64,000 nt of DNA from positions 682,001-746,000 of the forward strand of contig NZ_CP031455.1 of NCBI RefSeq assembly GCF_003391135.1, given 5' to 3'. The DNA comes from Streptoverticillium olivoreticuli subsp. olivoreticuli. Its GTDB lineage: Bacteria; Actinomycetota; Actinomycetes; Streptomycetales; Streptomycetaceae. Shown here piece after piece: positions 51,736 through 60,343 of this stretch. Numbering within the stretch: the first letter of the stretch is position 1; every line of letters starts with the position of its first letter. The notes under the pieces are model-generated. The model saw only the letters and a program-made list of their open reading frames with translations. It was not told where the DNA came from and made no database searches. Both the position numbers and the translations under genes were made by a program.

Positions 51736-52911
51736 TCAGTCAGTGTCAGTCGCGGCCATTACAGCCAGGCGCCGACGGTCTCGCGCAAGGGCGACCAGAC
51801 CGATGTCCCAGGCCACTTGCCTGAACCACTTCGTATCGGCGTCGAAGCCGTGCCAAATGCAGTCCCGCACACGTGCTTCGACCTCGTCGGCGGTGGCGCC
51901 TTCCGGGCTTCCGGCCAGCGCGGCCAGGGACTGCCAGGCCAACAGGCGGCCGTAGGCGCCATAGGAACCGAAGTTGTACGCCCCTCCCGTCGATGCCGAG
52001 GCGAAGAGCACTCGCCATGCCTGGGCTGGCGGAAGGACAGCGACCGACAGCGCGGTCTTCTTGCCTGCTCCGTGCAGACACTGCAGCCCCAGCATCAGGA
52101 GCGCGTTCGGGACCGACTCGACGTCCAAGGGGGCTGTGAGGTCGAAAACCCGCGTCTCAATACGCCCGTTGGACTCTTCGGCCCAGTTCGCCACGGCCTT
52201 TCTCATGGCCGTGGCAGTGGCCTGTGTTGTCGTCTCCCGCGCCGACGGAACACGCGCGTCGGCGATCACTGCCAGTTCACGGCTCTCCGATGGTCCGTAC
52301 GGCATCGGATGACTGGTGCCACAGATGCCGTAACTCGGCAGGTCCGCATTCCCTTCTATATCGGACAGCGTCAGAGGCAGCCAGCCCAACGGGTGATGAC
52401 CCCAATGCGACGACGTCGCCCAATCCGTGATCCCCGGCGTCTCCTCGACGACCGCGCCCCTGAGAACCAGTTCGTGGACCAGGCAGGCCCGAAGCTCCTC
52501 CGAAGCCCGGCCGGTGAACGCCGCAACCAGGTCCGCAGCCTCGTGGCTGGAAGCCAGCAGCGAGGCCGTGTAGCGATCCAGCTTTCTGCTGGCGACCTCG
52601 GCCGAGGAGACCAGCCGCAGCGCCTGGGCAACATTCTCAGGACCAGCAGTGGTGGCCAGCAGCCGAAGAAGATAGTCGAAAACACTTTTGTACTGCCACA
52701 TCTGCCCCTCAGAGCCGTACGTCCTGGCGAGTGCGATGCCGAGGTCTGCGGCGAAGGCGGCGTCCCCCTGCGCGACCCGGTCGTCGGCTACCGTCCAGAC
52801 GCCGGTGACGCCCTTCAGATCCGGCAGCTCCGTCACGATTCTCTGTATCTCATCGGCCACGGCCTTGAGCCTATGCATCCGGTGGCCCCGCCTCATCTCA
52901 TAAACGGACAT
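51736..52911 (-). CDS. DUF6183-like hypothetical protein
   Basis: 391 residues if begun at ATG 52911 (MSVYEMRRG); ATG 52878 is an alternative with GGCGGGG upstream. The frame is open to 53145 but that part is non-protein-like. Recognisable pieces: SSHWGHHPLGWLPLTLSDIEG, a helical repeat-like middle, and GGAYNFGSYGAYGRLLAWQSL. I believe this is the DUF6183 family of Streptomyces hypotheticals, but this is from memory. No membrane segment or signal. Function unknown. Confidence 0.6.
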   Translation of the reverse strand: MSVYEMRRGHRMHRLKAVADEIQRIVTELPDLKGVTGVWTVADDRVAQGDAAFAADLGIALARTYGSEGQMWQYKSVFDYLLRLLATTAGPENVAQALRLVSSAEVASRKLDRYTASLLASSHEAADLVAAFTGRASEELRACLVHELVLRGAVVEETPGITDWATSSHWGHHPLGWLPLTLSDIEGNADLPSYGICGTSHPMPYGPSESRELAVIADARVPSARETTTQATATAMRKAVANWAEESNGRIETRVFDLTAPLDVESVPNALLMLGLQCLHGAGKKTALSVAVLPPAQAWRVLFASASTGGAYNFGSYGAYGRLLAWQSLAALAGSPEGATADEVEARVRDCIWHGFDADTKWFRQVAWDIGLVALARDRRRLAVMAATDTD

Positions 52912-53256
52912 CCGCGAGAGTTCTGCGAGAGCCCCGGACGTGATCCGTCTCCGCAGGTCACCGTTCGCGTAAGCCCTCTCAGAACTCGGGCCTTCCCCGA
53001 GATGCGCGCTGATCGCGTGAATCCGACGCCCGATCAAGCAGCAAATGAGGTCGAACACAAAGATCGCCCTAAGCGTGGGGTACCCCGTCGGAGCGCCTGC
53101 CGGCACACGCGGGCGGGAAGACCGCGACGAAGTAGCACACGCCACGCTTCGTTCTCATCGCCGCGCTGCGCGAGGAACTCGAATTCCTGGTGCCCGCCGA
53201 CCGCGGCCCCGGCCGCAGGTGGACGCAGGACCCGGGCTGCCACGTCATGCCGGTTT

Positions 53257-53292
53257 CTCTATCCCGGATATGCTCACTTATCCGGGATAGAG
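53257..53292. promoter_or_regulatory. Perfect 14-bp inverted repeat of unknown role
   Basis: CTCTATCCCGGATA and TATCCGGGATAGAG with an 8-nt loop. Each arm itself contains an 11-bp palindrome (TATCCsGGATA), so this may be two operator copies rather than a terminator; no T tract follows. Located in the 459-bp gap 52912-53370, which has no supported gene. Confidence 0.6.
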
Positions 53293-53370
53293 CAGCACAG
53301 GCCAGAGACAGCCACGCCGAGCGGCGTTGTCCCGTCTCGACCAACCTGCTTCGGTGTCAGCGAAGTTGAA

Positions 53371-53769
53371 CTAGCCCCAGGTGCGAGCGCACAGGACGAG
53401 GCGGTAGCCGTCCGGGTCCATGATCGTCGCGCCGTGCTCGTCCCAGTACGGGTTGTGCGCGGGGACCCGGGTGCCGCCAGCGGCGACCAGCCGGGTGATC
53501 AGGGCCTCGTCCACCGGGGCCCCCAGGTAGACAACGAACAGGTCGTCCACGGTCGGGGTGGGTTCCAGCGGACGCTCGGGGTCGTGCGTCAGCTCGAAGT
53601 GCCAGGACCCGCCGGGCGGGCCGACCATGAGGAGATCGTGCTCGCCCGGGGTGCGCTCGGTGGTGCGCCACAGGACTTCGAGCCCGAGGCCGTCCGTGTA
53701 GAAGCGTTCCGCAGCGGCGAGGTCCCGTGAGGGGCGGGCCACACGGATGTGGTTCGTGGAGTCGATCAC
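53371..53769 (-). CDS. VOC-family protein
   Basis: 132 residues. A single glyoxalase/bleomycin-resistance domain: NHIRVARPSRDLAAAERFYTD, WHFELTHDP, HGATIMDPDGYRLVL. Metal ligands His and Glu are in the expected places. GTG 53769 overlaps the stop of the cupin gene (GTGA), so it is co-translated with it. Probably binds a small substrate handled together with the cupin. Confidence 0.85.
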   Translation of the reverse strand: MIDSTNHIRVARPSRDLAAAERFYTDGLGLEVLWRTTERTPGEHDLLMVGPPGGSWHFELTHDPERPLEPTPTVDDLFVVYLGAPVDEALITRLVAAGGTRVPAHNPYWDEHGATIMDPDGYRLVLCARTWG

Positions 53770-54278
53770 GCCGAGCGCTCCAGGGCGGCACGCCATGCGG
53801 GGCTGTCGACGTAGTGGTTGTCGAAGCGTTCCGCGGACTCGGCGATCTCCTTCGGGTCGGCCTCGCCGCGCATCACCCGGCCGAGCAGGCGCAGATAGTC
53901 GAACCGGCCCATACCCGGGGTGAACACGAACAGGACGTCCGCCTCGGCGCCGGGCGCCGCGGCGAAGGCGTGCGGGGTGCGCGGCGGCACCGCCAGGAAG
54001 TCGCCCGCGTTCAGGACGGTGACCTCGTCGCCCACCAGCACCTGCAGGGACCCGCTGATCACGAAGAACAGCTCCGTCGCCTTGGTGTGGAAGTGCGCCG
54101 GGGCTCCCACGGCCCCCCTGCTGAAGGTGGACCGGTAGCTCGTGAAGCCGCCGGCGGCGTCCGATTCGGCCAGCAGGGTCATCACACTGCTCGGGTCGGC
54201 GCAGGTCTCGGCATCCACGTGGCGGGTCAGCGTCGCCGGGAGGGCGGTGTCGGGCGTGGTTTCCTCAGTCATGATCAT
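53766..54278 (-). CDS. Cupin-domain protein (quercetinase-like)
   Basis: 170 residues. Cupin motif 1 in GAPAHFHTKATELFFVISG and motif 2 in GDFLAVPPRTPHAF: three His and one Glu for a metal. Resembles quercetin 2,3-dioxygenase-like small cupins. ATG 54278 or 54272. First gene of a two-gene operon with the VOC protein. Substrate unknown. Confidence 0.83.
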   Translation of the reverse strand: MIMTEETTPDTALPATLTRHVDAETCADPSSVMTLLAESDAAGGFTSYRSTFSRGAVGAPAHFHTKATELFFVISGSLQVLVGDEVTVLNAGDFLAVPPRTPHAFAAAPGAEADVLFVFTPGMGRFDYLRLLGRVMRGEADPKEIAESAERFDNHYVDSPAWRAALERSA

Positions 54279-54545
54279 GACTCTATGGTCCGGAGTGCTC
54301 CACTGACCAGGCCATTCCGGCAGCGGAGCGCTGGGGCAATTGCCCGGTGGAACGGACGCCTGACCGGACCGGCGACGAATGGAGAAGCCCGGCCGCCCGG
54401 GTCGCGGTCAGCCGCCCGCCTCCGGCGACGCCAGGCGACCGTCCTGGTCGCGGCTCTCAACGAATGGCTGCGACCAGCGGTTTCACCCGCGACGGTAAAG
54501 TAATGCGGACCCGCTGACTCAGCACCACGTACCAGGAGAGGCAGA

Positions 54546-55053
54546 ATGTCCAGGCTCTATGTCGTCACCGGTGCTCCCGGGGCCGGCAAGTCCACCCTCC
54601 TGCCATATCTGGCGGCATACCCGTTCGGCACAGTCGACTTCGACGAACTCCCTGAGTCGGACGGCAGCTTGCTCGGTATCGACATCACCTCGCCTACGGC
54701 GGATTCCGTATGGCCCGCCTACAACAGGCTCTGGGTGAAGATCGCGGCCATGATGCTCCGGGCCGGCGGAGACGTACTGGTGCTGTGTCCCCCTGACACC
54801 GACCGAATGGGCAAGCGCGTCTGCAGCGACCGCGGACCCGCCGCCCGTCGCCTGGGCACGCCTCGACTGCGCCGACGCGGACCGACGTACCCGCCTTGCC
54901 GCCCGCGGGTGGGAGTTCGACCAAATCGAGGAAGCACTCAAGGACGCGGAAGAACTTCGGCACGCAGTGAACCGGGAGTTCACCACCACCGGCCGCAGCC
55001 CCGCCGAGACCGCTGCGGCTCTGGGCCTCTGGATCAACAGCGACACGGAATAG
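54546..55053 (+). pseudogene. P-loop kinase-like protein, frameshifted in a C5 run
   Basis: Begins with a clear Walker A, YVVTGAPGAGKSTLLPYL, and VDFDELPESDGSLLG. At 54789-54793 (CCCCC) one C too many breaks the frame. With four, the product goes on as LTPTEWASASAATADPPPVAWARL, then RLAARGWEFDQIEEALKDAEELRHAV, and stops at 55051-55053. The restored protein would be about 168 residues, fitting small nucleotide-kinase-like ATPases. Confidence 0.7.
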
Positions 55054-55211
55054 CTTTGGCCAGCACAGCTCACCGCGTACAAGACCGAGGGTTACACCCC
55101 CGCGTACTCCGCCCCAAATTCACTTCCGAAACGCCCTAGAACGCGTATCGAGTCGTGATCGATCTGTGGGACTTTCCGTGTTGCATGACGTGTTCCAGTA
55201 GGCCGTCTTCC

Positions 55212-55680
55212 ATGACGCGGGAGCAACTGACGGATGCGGAGTGGGAGTTCATTGAGCCGTACCTTTCGAGGCCCTGCTTGAGGGCCTGATCGCCGAAGCC
55301 GCGAAGCGGGAGGAGGTGGACCTCTCACTGGTCAGCGTGGACTCCACCACCGCACGGGCCCACCACGACGGCGCCGAGATGCACGTGGACGACGAGATCC
55401 TGACCGCCCTGGAGAAGGCCGCCGCCGCCGAGGAGAAGGCCCGGCAAAAGGGGGCAGCCCGGAAGGACAAGCCGGACAGGACGACGGCGACGATCCCACA
55501 CGTGAAGAGCGAAGACGCATCCGCCGCCGACCGCAAGTGCCGCCCGCTCGCACTCATCCTGACCGCAGGACAGGCTGCCGACAGCCCCCAGTTCATCCCC
55601 GTGCTCAAGAAGATCCGGGTCCGCGGTCCGGCCGGCCGGCCCCGCACCCGGCCCGATGCGGTCGCAGCCTCACGCGAACC
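55212..55680 (+). mobile_element. Second IS5-family transposase remnant
   Basis: N-terminal piece MTREQLTDAEWEFIEPYL, then a deletion, then EVDLSLVSVDSTTARAHHDGA with the first catalytic Asp and KCRPLALILTAGQAADSPQF. It breaks off at about 55680 before the second Asp. Distinct from the 38.1-kb copy in sequence. Confidence 0.75.
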
Positions 55681-55719
55681 ACCCTGTAATCACAGCCAGT
55701 TACAGGACCGGTCGGGAGG

Positions 55720-56175
55720 TCAGGTGGTCAGCGCCGCAAGCTCCGCGTTGGCGCGCTCGGTGACCAGGGCGAGGACGCGACCGGCGGCGGCCAGGTCCTC
55801 GGCGGGTATCCCGCCCCAGACCCGGGCGGTGATGGGGGCGGTCTCCGCGCCGACGGCGGCGAGCAGCTCACGCCCCGCGTCCGTGGGGCGAAGGTACGTG
55901 CCGTCCGTGATGAGCAGCTCCCTGACCAGCAGCTCGTCGAGGGTGGCACGGATGTCGGCCGGGTCGGCCTTGAGGGAGCCCTGGACCTGGGCGATGAGAT
56001 CGTCCGGCGTCCGTGGGGCGTTGGCGGTGATGGCGGCGCGCAGGACGACCTGCTGCTGGAACGTGACGCCGTGCCGGGCCAGGACGTGTTCCAGTACACC
56101 GCGGGCGGCGTAGTGAGCCAGGCCGAGGGCGCGAGCGTCGGCGACGGGTGCAGTGGTGGATGCGGTGGCGGTCAT
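55720..56175 (-). CDS. MarR-like winged-helix protein
   Basis: 151 residues. Helix-rich with a likely winged-helix core: FQQQVVLRAAITANAPRTPDDLIAQVQ, then TLDELLVRELLITDGTYLRPT, as in MarR-type regulators. Its ATG overlaps the stop of the upstream MarR gene (ATGA). Two MarR-type proteins in one operon could form a heteromer or sense two signals. Confidence 0.72.
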   Translation of the reverse strand: MTATASTTAPVADARALGLAHYAARGVLEHVLARHGVTFQQQVVLRAAITANAPRTPDDLIAQVQGSLKADPADIRATLDELLVRELLITDGTYLRPTDAGRELLAAVGAETAPITARVWGGIPAEDLAAAGRVLALVTERANAELAALTT

Positions 56176-56657
56176 GGCGTTCCCCTTGGGTCGTTCGGCA
56201 GGGATGGAGTGAGAGGTGCGTCGAGCAGGGTCGTCAGCTCGTCGGTGAAGGCGCGCGTCCGCGGGGCGTCGAGGCCACCGAGCGGCTCCAGCAACTGCTG
56301 GTGCAGTTCCTGGACCACGTCGATGGCCTGCCGCGTGACGGCCTGGCCCTGCTCGGTGAGGGCGAGCTGTACGGCGCGCGGGTCGCGGGGATCGCGGGTG
56401 CGCTCGATCAGGTCGGCCGACTCCAGGGCGCGCGCCAGCTTCGAGACGTACAACGCCTCCAGGCCGGTGTGGTCGGCGAGGCGGCGCTGACTGGGCCGCT
56501 CGCCGACGCGCTGCATGCCGTGCAGCGATGCGACCAGCGAGTACTGCGCGTGCGTGAGGCCCAGCGGCGCCACCGCGCGATCGACCGCGACGCGCCACTT
56601 GTTGGCGAGCCGCCACACCAGGAAGCCGGGCGTAGGGCCCGGTGAAACCTTGCTCAT
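56172..56657 (-). CDS. MarR-family transcriptional regulator
   Basis: 161 residues. Typical MarR: LVWRLANKWRVAVDRAVAPLGL, winged helix in PSQRRLADHTGLEALYVSKL, wing with IERTRDPRDPRAVQLALTEQG. ATG 56657; a perfect palindrome at 56671-56689 is 14 nt upstream, so it probably represses its own operon with the second MarR-like gene. Confidence 0.88.
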   Translation of the reverse strand: MSKVSPGPTPGFLVWRLANKWRVAVDRAVAPLGLTHAQYSLVASLHGMQRVGERPSQRRLADHTGLEALYVSKLARALESADLIERTRDPRDPRAVQLALTEQGQAVTRQAIDVVQELHQQLLEPLGGLDAPRTRAFTDELTTLLDAPLTPSLPNDPRGTP

Positions 56658-56670
56658 GCCGAATAGATTA

Positions 56671-56689
56671 CATGGACACTATGTCCATG
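56671..56689. promoter_or_regulatory. Perfect palindrome, probable MarR operator
   Basis: CATGGACA-CTA-TGTCCATG: two perfect 8-bp arms around 3 nt, just upstream of the MarR start codon, overlapping the expected promoter region. Size and position are typical of MarR operators. Confidence 0.75.
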
Positions 56690-56779
56690 GCTACTATTTT
56701 CCGGTGGATGTGACGGTGCATCCGGCTCGGCGCAGCAACGGACCGATGGAACGCCTCCAGCGGGACCGCCTCCGCCCCG

Positions 56780-57511
56780 TCACATGATCAAGGCGGCGTC
56801 ATATACCCCCTGGCCGTCCGCCGAGAGCTGTTGCGAGATCAGTGTGAAGCTGGGGGTCGTCTGCGGCTGTGATGAGGCGGCAGGCGACGGGCCCGATATG
56901 CCATCCCGAGTCATGATCGAACGGGGGCCCACCTGGACGCTCCGCGGCTGGGAGTTGTACAGGGGCAAGAGCGTGGCGAAGACGGGCGAAAACTGCGCGG
57001 GGGGAAGCGACGAGAAGTCCCCTGCGGGCTGGGCGGGGGGCAGCAGCGCCACGGCCACCGCGGGGGACGAAGCGGCCAAGGCTGCGAAGAAGTAGACAGC
57101 GCACCGGCCGTCGACCGAGCCGTCAGCGGCGCGGAGAGGTCGAGTTCCGAGCTTGTCTCGGCGTCGAAGAGGCCGCCGAGGTGGTCGTTGACCAACGCGC
57201 CGAAGGCGGCGCGGATCGAGCGGGCCCGCGAGGTCTGGACGCCACCACCGGCCGGTACCTGTTCGTCATCGCTTCCGGCTCCCCTCACACCACAGTCATC
57301 GATACAACCGGTGTAAGGCCACAGACCGGACCGGAGCCGCTTATGGCCGCCATTCGGCGGACAGACGGCCGTAACCCGATCTCCGTACTCCCAGCAGCCG
57401 CCGACCACAGGATCGTAGGATGCCAACCAATCTCAGGGAGTGGAAACCGGTGTTGGCGGACATGTGCATGCGCGCTGCGGGGCTGAACAGGGGGCCGAAG
57501 CAGCTCCCCCG
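56780..57511. other. Region with no confident gene; possible small minus-strand ORF
   Basis: A minus-strand frame 56780-57079 (start MAASSPAVAVALLPPAQPAG) is Pro/Ser-rich and could be a fragment of a secreted protein, but a shifted frame upstream seems to continue it and no RBS is visible. 57080-57511 holds nothing I can support. Confidence 0.3.
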
Positions 57512-58312
57512 TCAGTGTGCCCAGGGCAGTCGCATCGCCTCGACTTCAAAGTCGTTCAGCAACGCGTTGATCAGGGTTGGGGGCCCGGCGACCTTGGTGG
57601 CCCACAGGTCGTAGTCGGTGCACAGGACCCATGAGTGGTCATCGGCCCAGAGGTTGGACGGGCTGAAGTCGGCCTCGGACTGGTCATACAGGATCTCGGC
57701 GTCGCCGAGTCGACCCGCACGCACGTGGAGGTTGTCGAAGTCGATGGCTCCGAGCATCAGCGGGTTGCAGTAAGCCAGGCAGCGGGTGTCCGGGCCCGCG
57801 GAACTGTACTGGGTGAGGATGGCGATCAGCCGGTTCCAGGTCTCACGATCCAGGCTCCCCTCGGTCGGCGGGATCATGCCCAGCGGCCAGCTGCCCTCCT
57901 TTTTGGCCGAGGGAAAGCAACGGTATGAGGGCATCAGCCCGTCGGGCACGGCCGGGTCGCCGGTTCGTTGGGCAAGCTCGGCCCAGCGCAGCCGTCGCCA
58001 GCCGGGGCCCGGGTGCTGGGCGCGGCCCAGTCCTCCTCCCGTGGCGACGCTCACGGCGTCGAGGTCGAAGCCCGCGACGATGTGGGGCAGGGTGCTTCCA
58101 TCTGCCAGACGTGCCTGGTGGTACTCGTGGTATGACACATCCTCCGGCCCCTGCTCTTGCTCGTACATGGCATTGAGCACCCACACCGCGTCGGGCATCG
58201 CCGGAGGCATGAACCCTGTGATGCCGTCGCCGCACAACTCCAGCAGCCAGTCGGCGGCCCCGGACGGCACAAGCGGCCACAGGCTTGACATCAGGTTCGG
58301 TTCCTCGGACAT
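57512..58312 (-). CDS. Conserved hypothetical protein (266 aa)
   Basis: 266 residues, ATG 58312, good codon use throughout. No known motif. Notable segments: WLLELCGDGITGFMPPAMPDA, YHEYHQARLADGSTLPHIVAGF, AGPDTRCLAYCNPLMLGAID and SPSNLWADDHSWVLCTDYDLW. No signal peptide or membrane helix, so probably cytoplasmic. The order of pieces recalls SMI1/SUKH-type immunity proteins only weakly; I do not assign it. Confidence 0.6.
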   Translation of the reverse strand: MSEEPNLMSSLWPLVPSGAADWLLELCGDGITGFMPPAMPDAVWVLNAMYEQEQGPEDVSYHEYHQARLADGSTLPHIVAGFDLDAVSVATGGGLGRAQHPGPGWRRLRWAELAQRTGDPAVPDGLMPSYRCFPSAKKEGSWPLGMIPPTEGSLDRETWNRLIAILTQYSSAGPDTRCLAYCNPLMLGAIDFDNLHVRAGRLGDAEILYDQSEADFSPSNLWADDHSWVLCTDYDLWATKVAGPPTLINALLNDFEVEAMRLPWAH

Positions 58313-58479
58313 GCGTTCATGATCCCAGGTGCGGACCCGCCCTTCTGCGAGGGGCCGACATGACGCCGCCCCGAACCCCGCCGCCCGAGCACGTTTCCAT
58401 GCACTTGGCTGGGATGAGGACGTGGACGAGACGGTACCCTCGTGGCCAAGACCGGGCGTGAACAGTTCGACGCGGAGTT

Positions 58480-58821
58480 CAACAAGGCGGTCAAGGGCAC
58501 CGGGCAGGCGCTGAGCCGCCCCAGGAACGCCCCTCCCCTGGCCGGCCGCTGCCCCACGGGGCTGTTGAGCCCGGGCGTCTCCGCCGCAGCCGTCGCGGCC
58601 TGCGCCGCCTCAAGCGTCCGCCGCGTGCTGACCATGATCGAGCGGCACCAGGCGCCGTCGTCAACCACGTAGATGTCGCGCCGGAGATACCCGTGCTGGA
58701 CCAGGTAGTTCACGGCCACGGAGACGGAGGCCGGGCCGGCCTTCAGCCTGCGGGTCGGCTCGGCCGCGGTGCGCCTGCCGTCCTCGGACAGCAACGAGTC
58801 CAGGCACACGCGCGCCGTCAT
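58480..58821 (-). pseudogene. Truncated MarR/GbsR-type regulator
   Basis: Minus-strand frame begins inside a winged helix: CLDSLLSEDGRRTAAEPTRRL, then PASVSVAVNYLVQHGYLRRD, YVVDDGAWCRSIMVSTRRTLE. The part before it is absent, the recognition helix has odd changes, and the C-terminus dissolves into non-protein sequence. A decayed regulator. Confidence 0.6.
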
Positions 58822-59012
58822 CCTGGCATGCCGTCAGCATTGCCTTCGTCGCAACTCATTGCAACACAGCATTGCATTCGAGCCCAGCGTCATTGCATCA
58901 ATTTACCGCCATTCACCTGGGAAAATACCACTCGACCGATTGACGGTCCTCTGAACGCAACGTAGCTTTTAATCCGTTCCAAACGCGTACTGTCGCGAGA
59001 TGAGGAATGGTC

Positions 59013-60218
59013 ATGGGTGAATCCCTGCATGCCGTCACGACGCTGCCGACGGCGCGTCAGCCCGGCTGCCCCTTCGACCCGCCGGCAGAGTTGCTCGATG
59101 CCCGTCGGCACGGCCCCATCAGCCGCTACACCTTCCCCGGAGGAAAGGCCGGCTGGTTGATCACCGGGTACGACCTGGTCAGGTCGGTCCTGGCCGACTC
59201 GCGGTTCAGCTCGCGCAAGGAGCTCATGCTCCACCCGTCCATCGACATCACCGGCATGGAGATCCCTCCGGCGCCGCCCGGCGAGTTCCTCCTCATGGAC
59301 GAGCCACAGCACGGGCGTTATCGGAAACCACTGGTGGGCAAGTTCACCGCACGGCGGATGCGGCTCCTCACCGAGCGCGTCGAGCAGATAACCACCGAGC
59401 ACCTGGACGCCATGGAGAAGGCCGGGCCACCGGCGGACCTGGTGACCGCGTTCGCCAAGCCCATCCCCGCCATCATGATCTGTGAGCTGCTGGGGGTGCC
59501 GTACCAGGACCGAGGCTCCTTCCAGGAGCAGATCGAGTCGTTTCTCAACGGGGAGACAAGCGACGAGGACCAGATAGCGGCCTACACCGCGGCCCAGCGC
59601 TACCTTGCAGAGCTGGTCGCCGCCAAGCGCGCGAACCCCACCGACGACGTACTCAGCGAACTCACCGACAGCGATCTGACCGACGAGGAGCTGAGGGGGA
59701 TCGCCCTGATTCTGCTGGTGGCAGGTTTCGACACCACCGCGAACACCCTGGCGCTGGGCACCTTCGCGCTGCTGCGCAACCCGGCGCAACTGGCCGCGCT
59801 GCGCGCTGATCCCGCGCTCGCCGACCAGGCCGCAGAGGAGCTGCTGCGGTATCTGAGCGTCGCCAAGACCTTCATGAGGACAGCGCTGGAGGACGTCGAG
59901 CTGGGCGGCCAGATCATCAAGGCCGGCACGACGGCCATCCTGTCGTACCACACCGCCAACCGCGATCCCGAGCGCTTCGCCGATCCCCACGTGCTCGATC
60001 TCCGCAGACAGGACGGCGGGCACTTGGCCTTCGGCCACGGCATCCACCAGTGTCTGGGCCAGCAGCTTGCCCGCGTCGAGATGCGGGCCGCCTTACCCGC
60101 ACTGGTCAACCGCTTCCCCACGCTGCGCCTGGCCGTACCGGCCGAGGAGATCGCCTTGCGCCCGGAGACCGCGGACATCTACGGGGTGAAGAGCCTCCCG
60201 GTCACCTGGGACGTGTGA
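59013..60218 (+). CDS. Cytochrome P450 (CYP105/107-like)
   Basis: 401 residues, usual bacterial size. I-helix LLVAGFDTTANTLALG with the full AGxDT motif, ExxR in EELLRYLSVAKTF, heme loop FGHGIHQCLGQQLARVE with Cys at residue 347. ATG 59013 chosen since GAGGA lies 6 nt upstream; ATG 59007 has no space for an RBS. A TTA codon at 60093-60095 may make it bldA-dependent. Converges with an MFS exporter gene; a xenobiotic or metabolite oxidase is likely. Confidence 0.9.
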   Translation: MGESLHAVTTLPTARQPGCPFDPPAELLDARRHGPISRYTFPGGKAGWLITGYDLVRSVLADSRFSSRKELMLHPSIDITGMEIPPAPPGEFLLMDEPQHGRYRKPLVGKFTARRMRLLTERVEQITTEHLDAMEKAGPPADLVTAFAKPIPAIMICELLGVPYQDRGSFQEQIESFLNGETSDEDQIAAYTAAQRYLAELVAAKRANPTDDVLSELTDSDLTDEELRGIALILLVAGFDTTANTLALGTFALLRNPAQLAALRADPALADQAAEELLRYLSVAKTFMRTALEDVELGGQIIKAGTTAILSYHTANRDPERFADPHVLDLRRQDGGHLAFGHGIHQCLGQQLARVEMRAALPALVNRFPTLRLAVPAEEIALRPETADIYGVKSLPVTWDV

Positions 60219-60343
60219 CCGCGAGCCGGTGACGGGTGAGATCGCGTACGGCCACCCGCGTCGCCGTCCGTACGAACAGGTCGCCCCCGAACACCCCGGC
60301 CACCGTGTTCCCCCGGTCCATGCTCACGCTTCGCTGCGAGAGG

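Noticed and set aside
53045..53290. 81-codon plus-strand frame reading into the 53257 inverted repeat
   Set aside because: No RBS, Arg/Pro-rich, no family; the stop lies in the repeat by chance.
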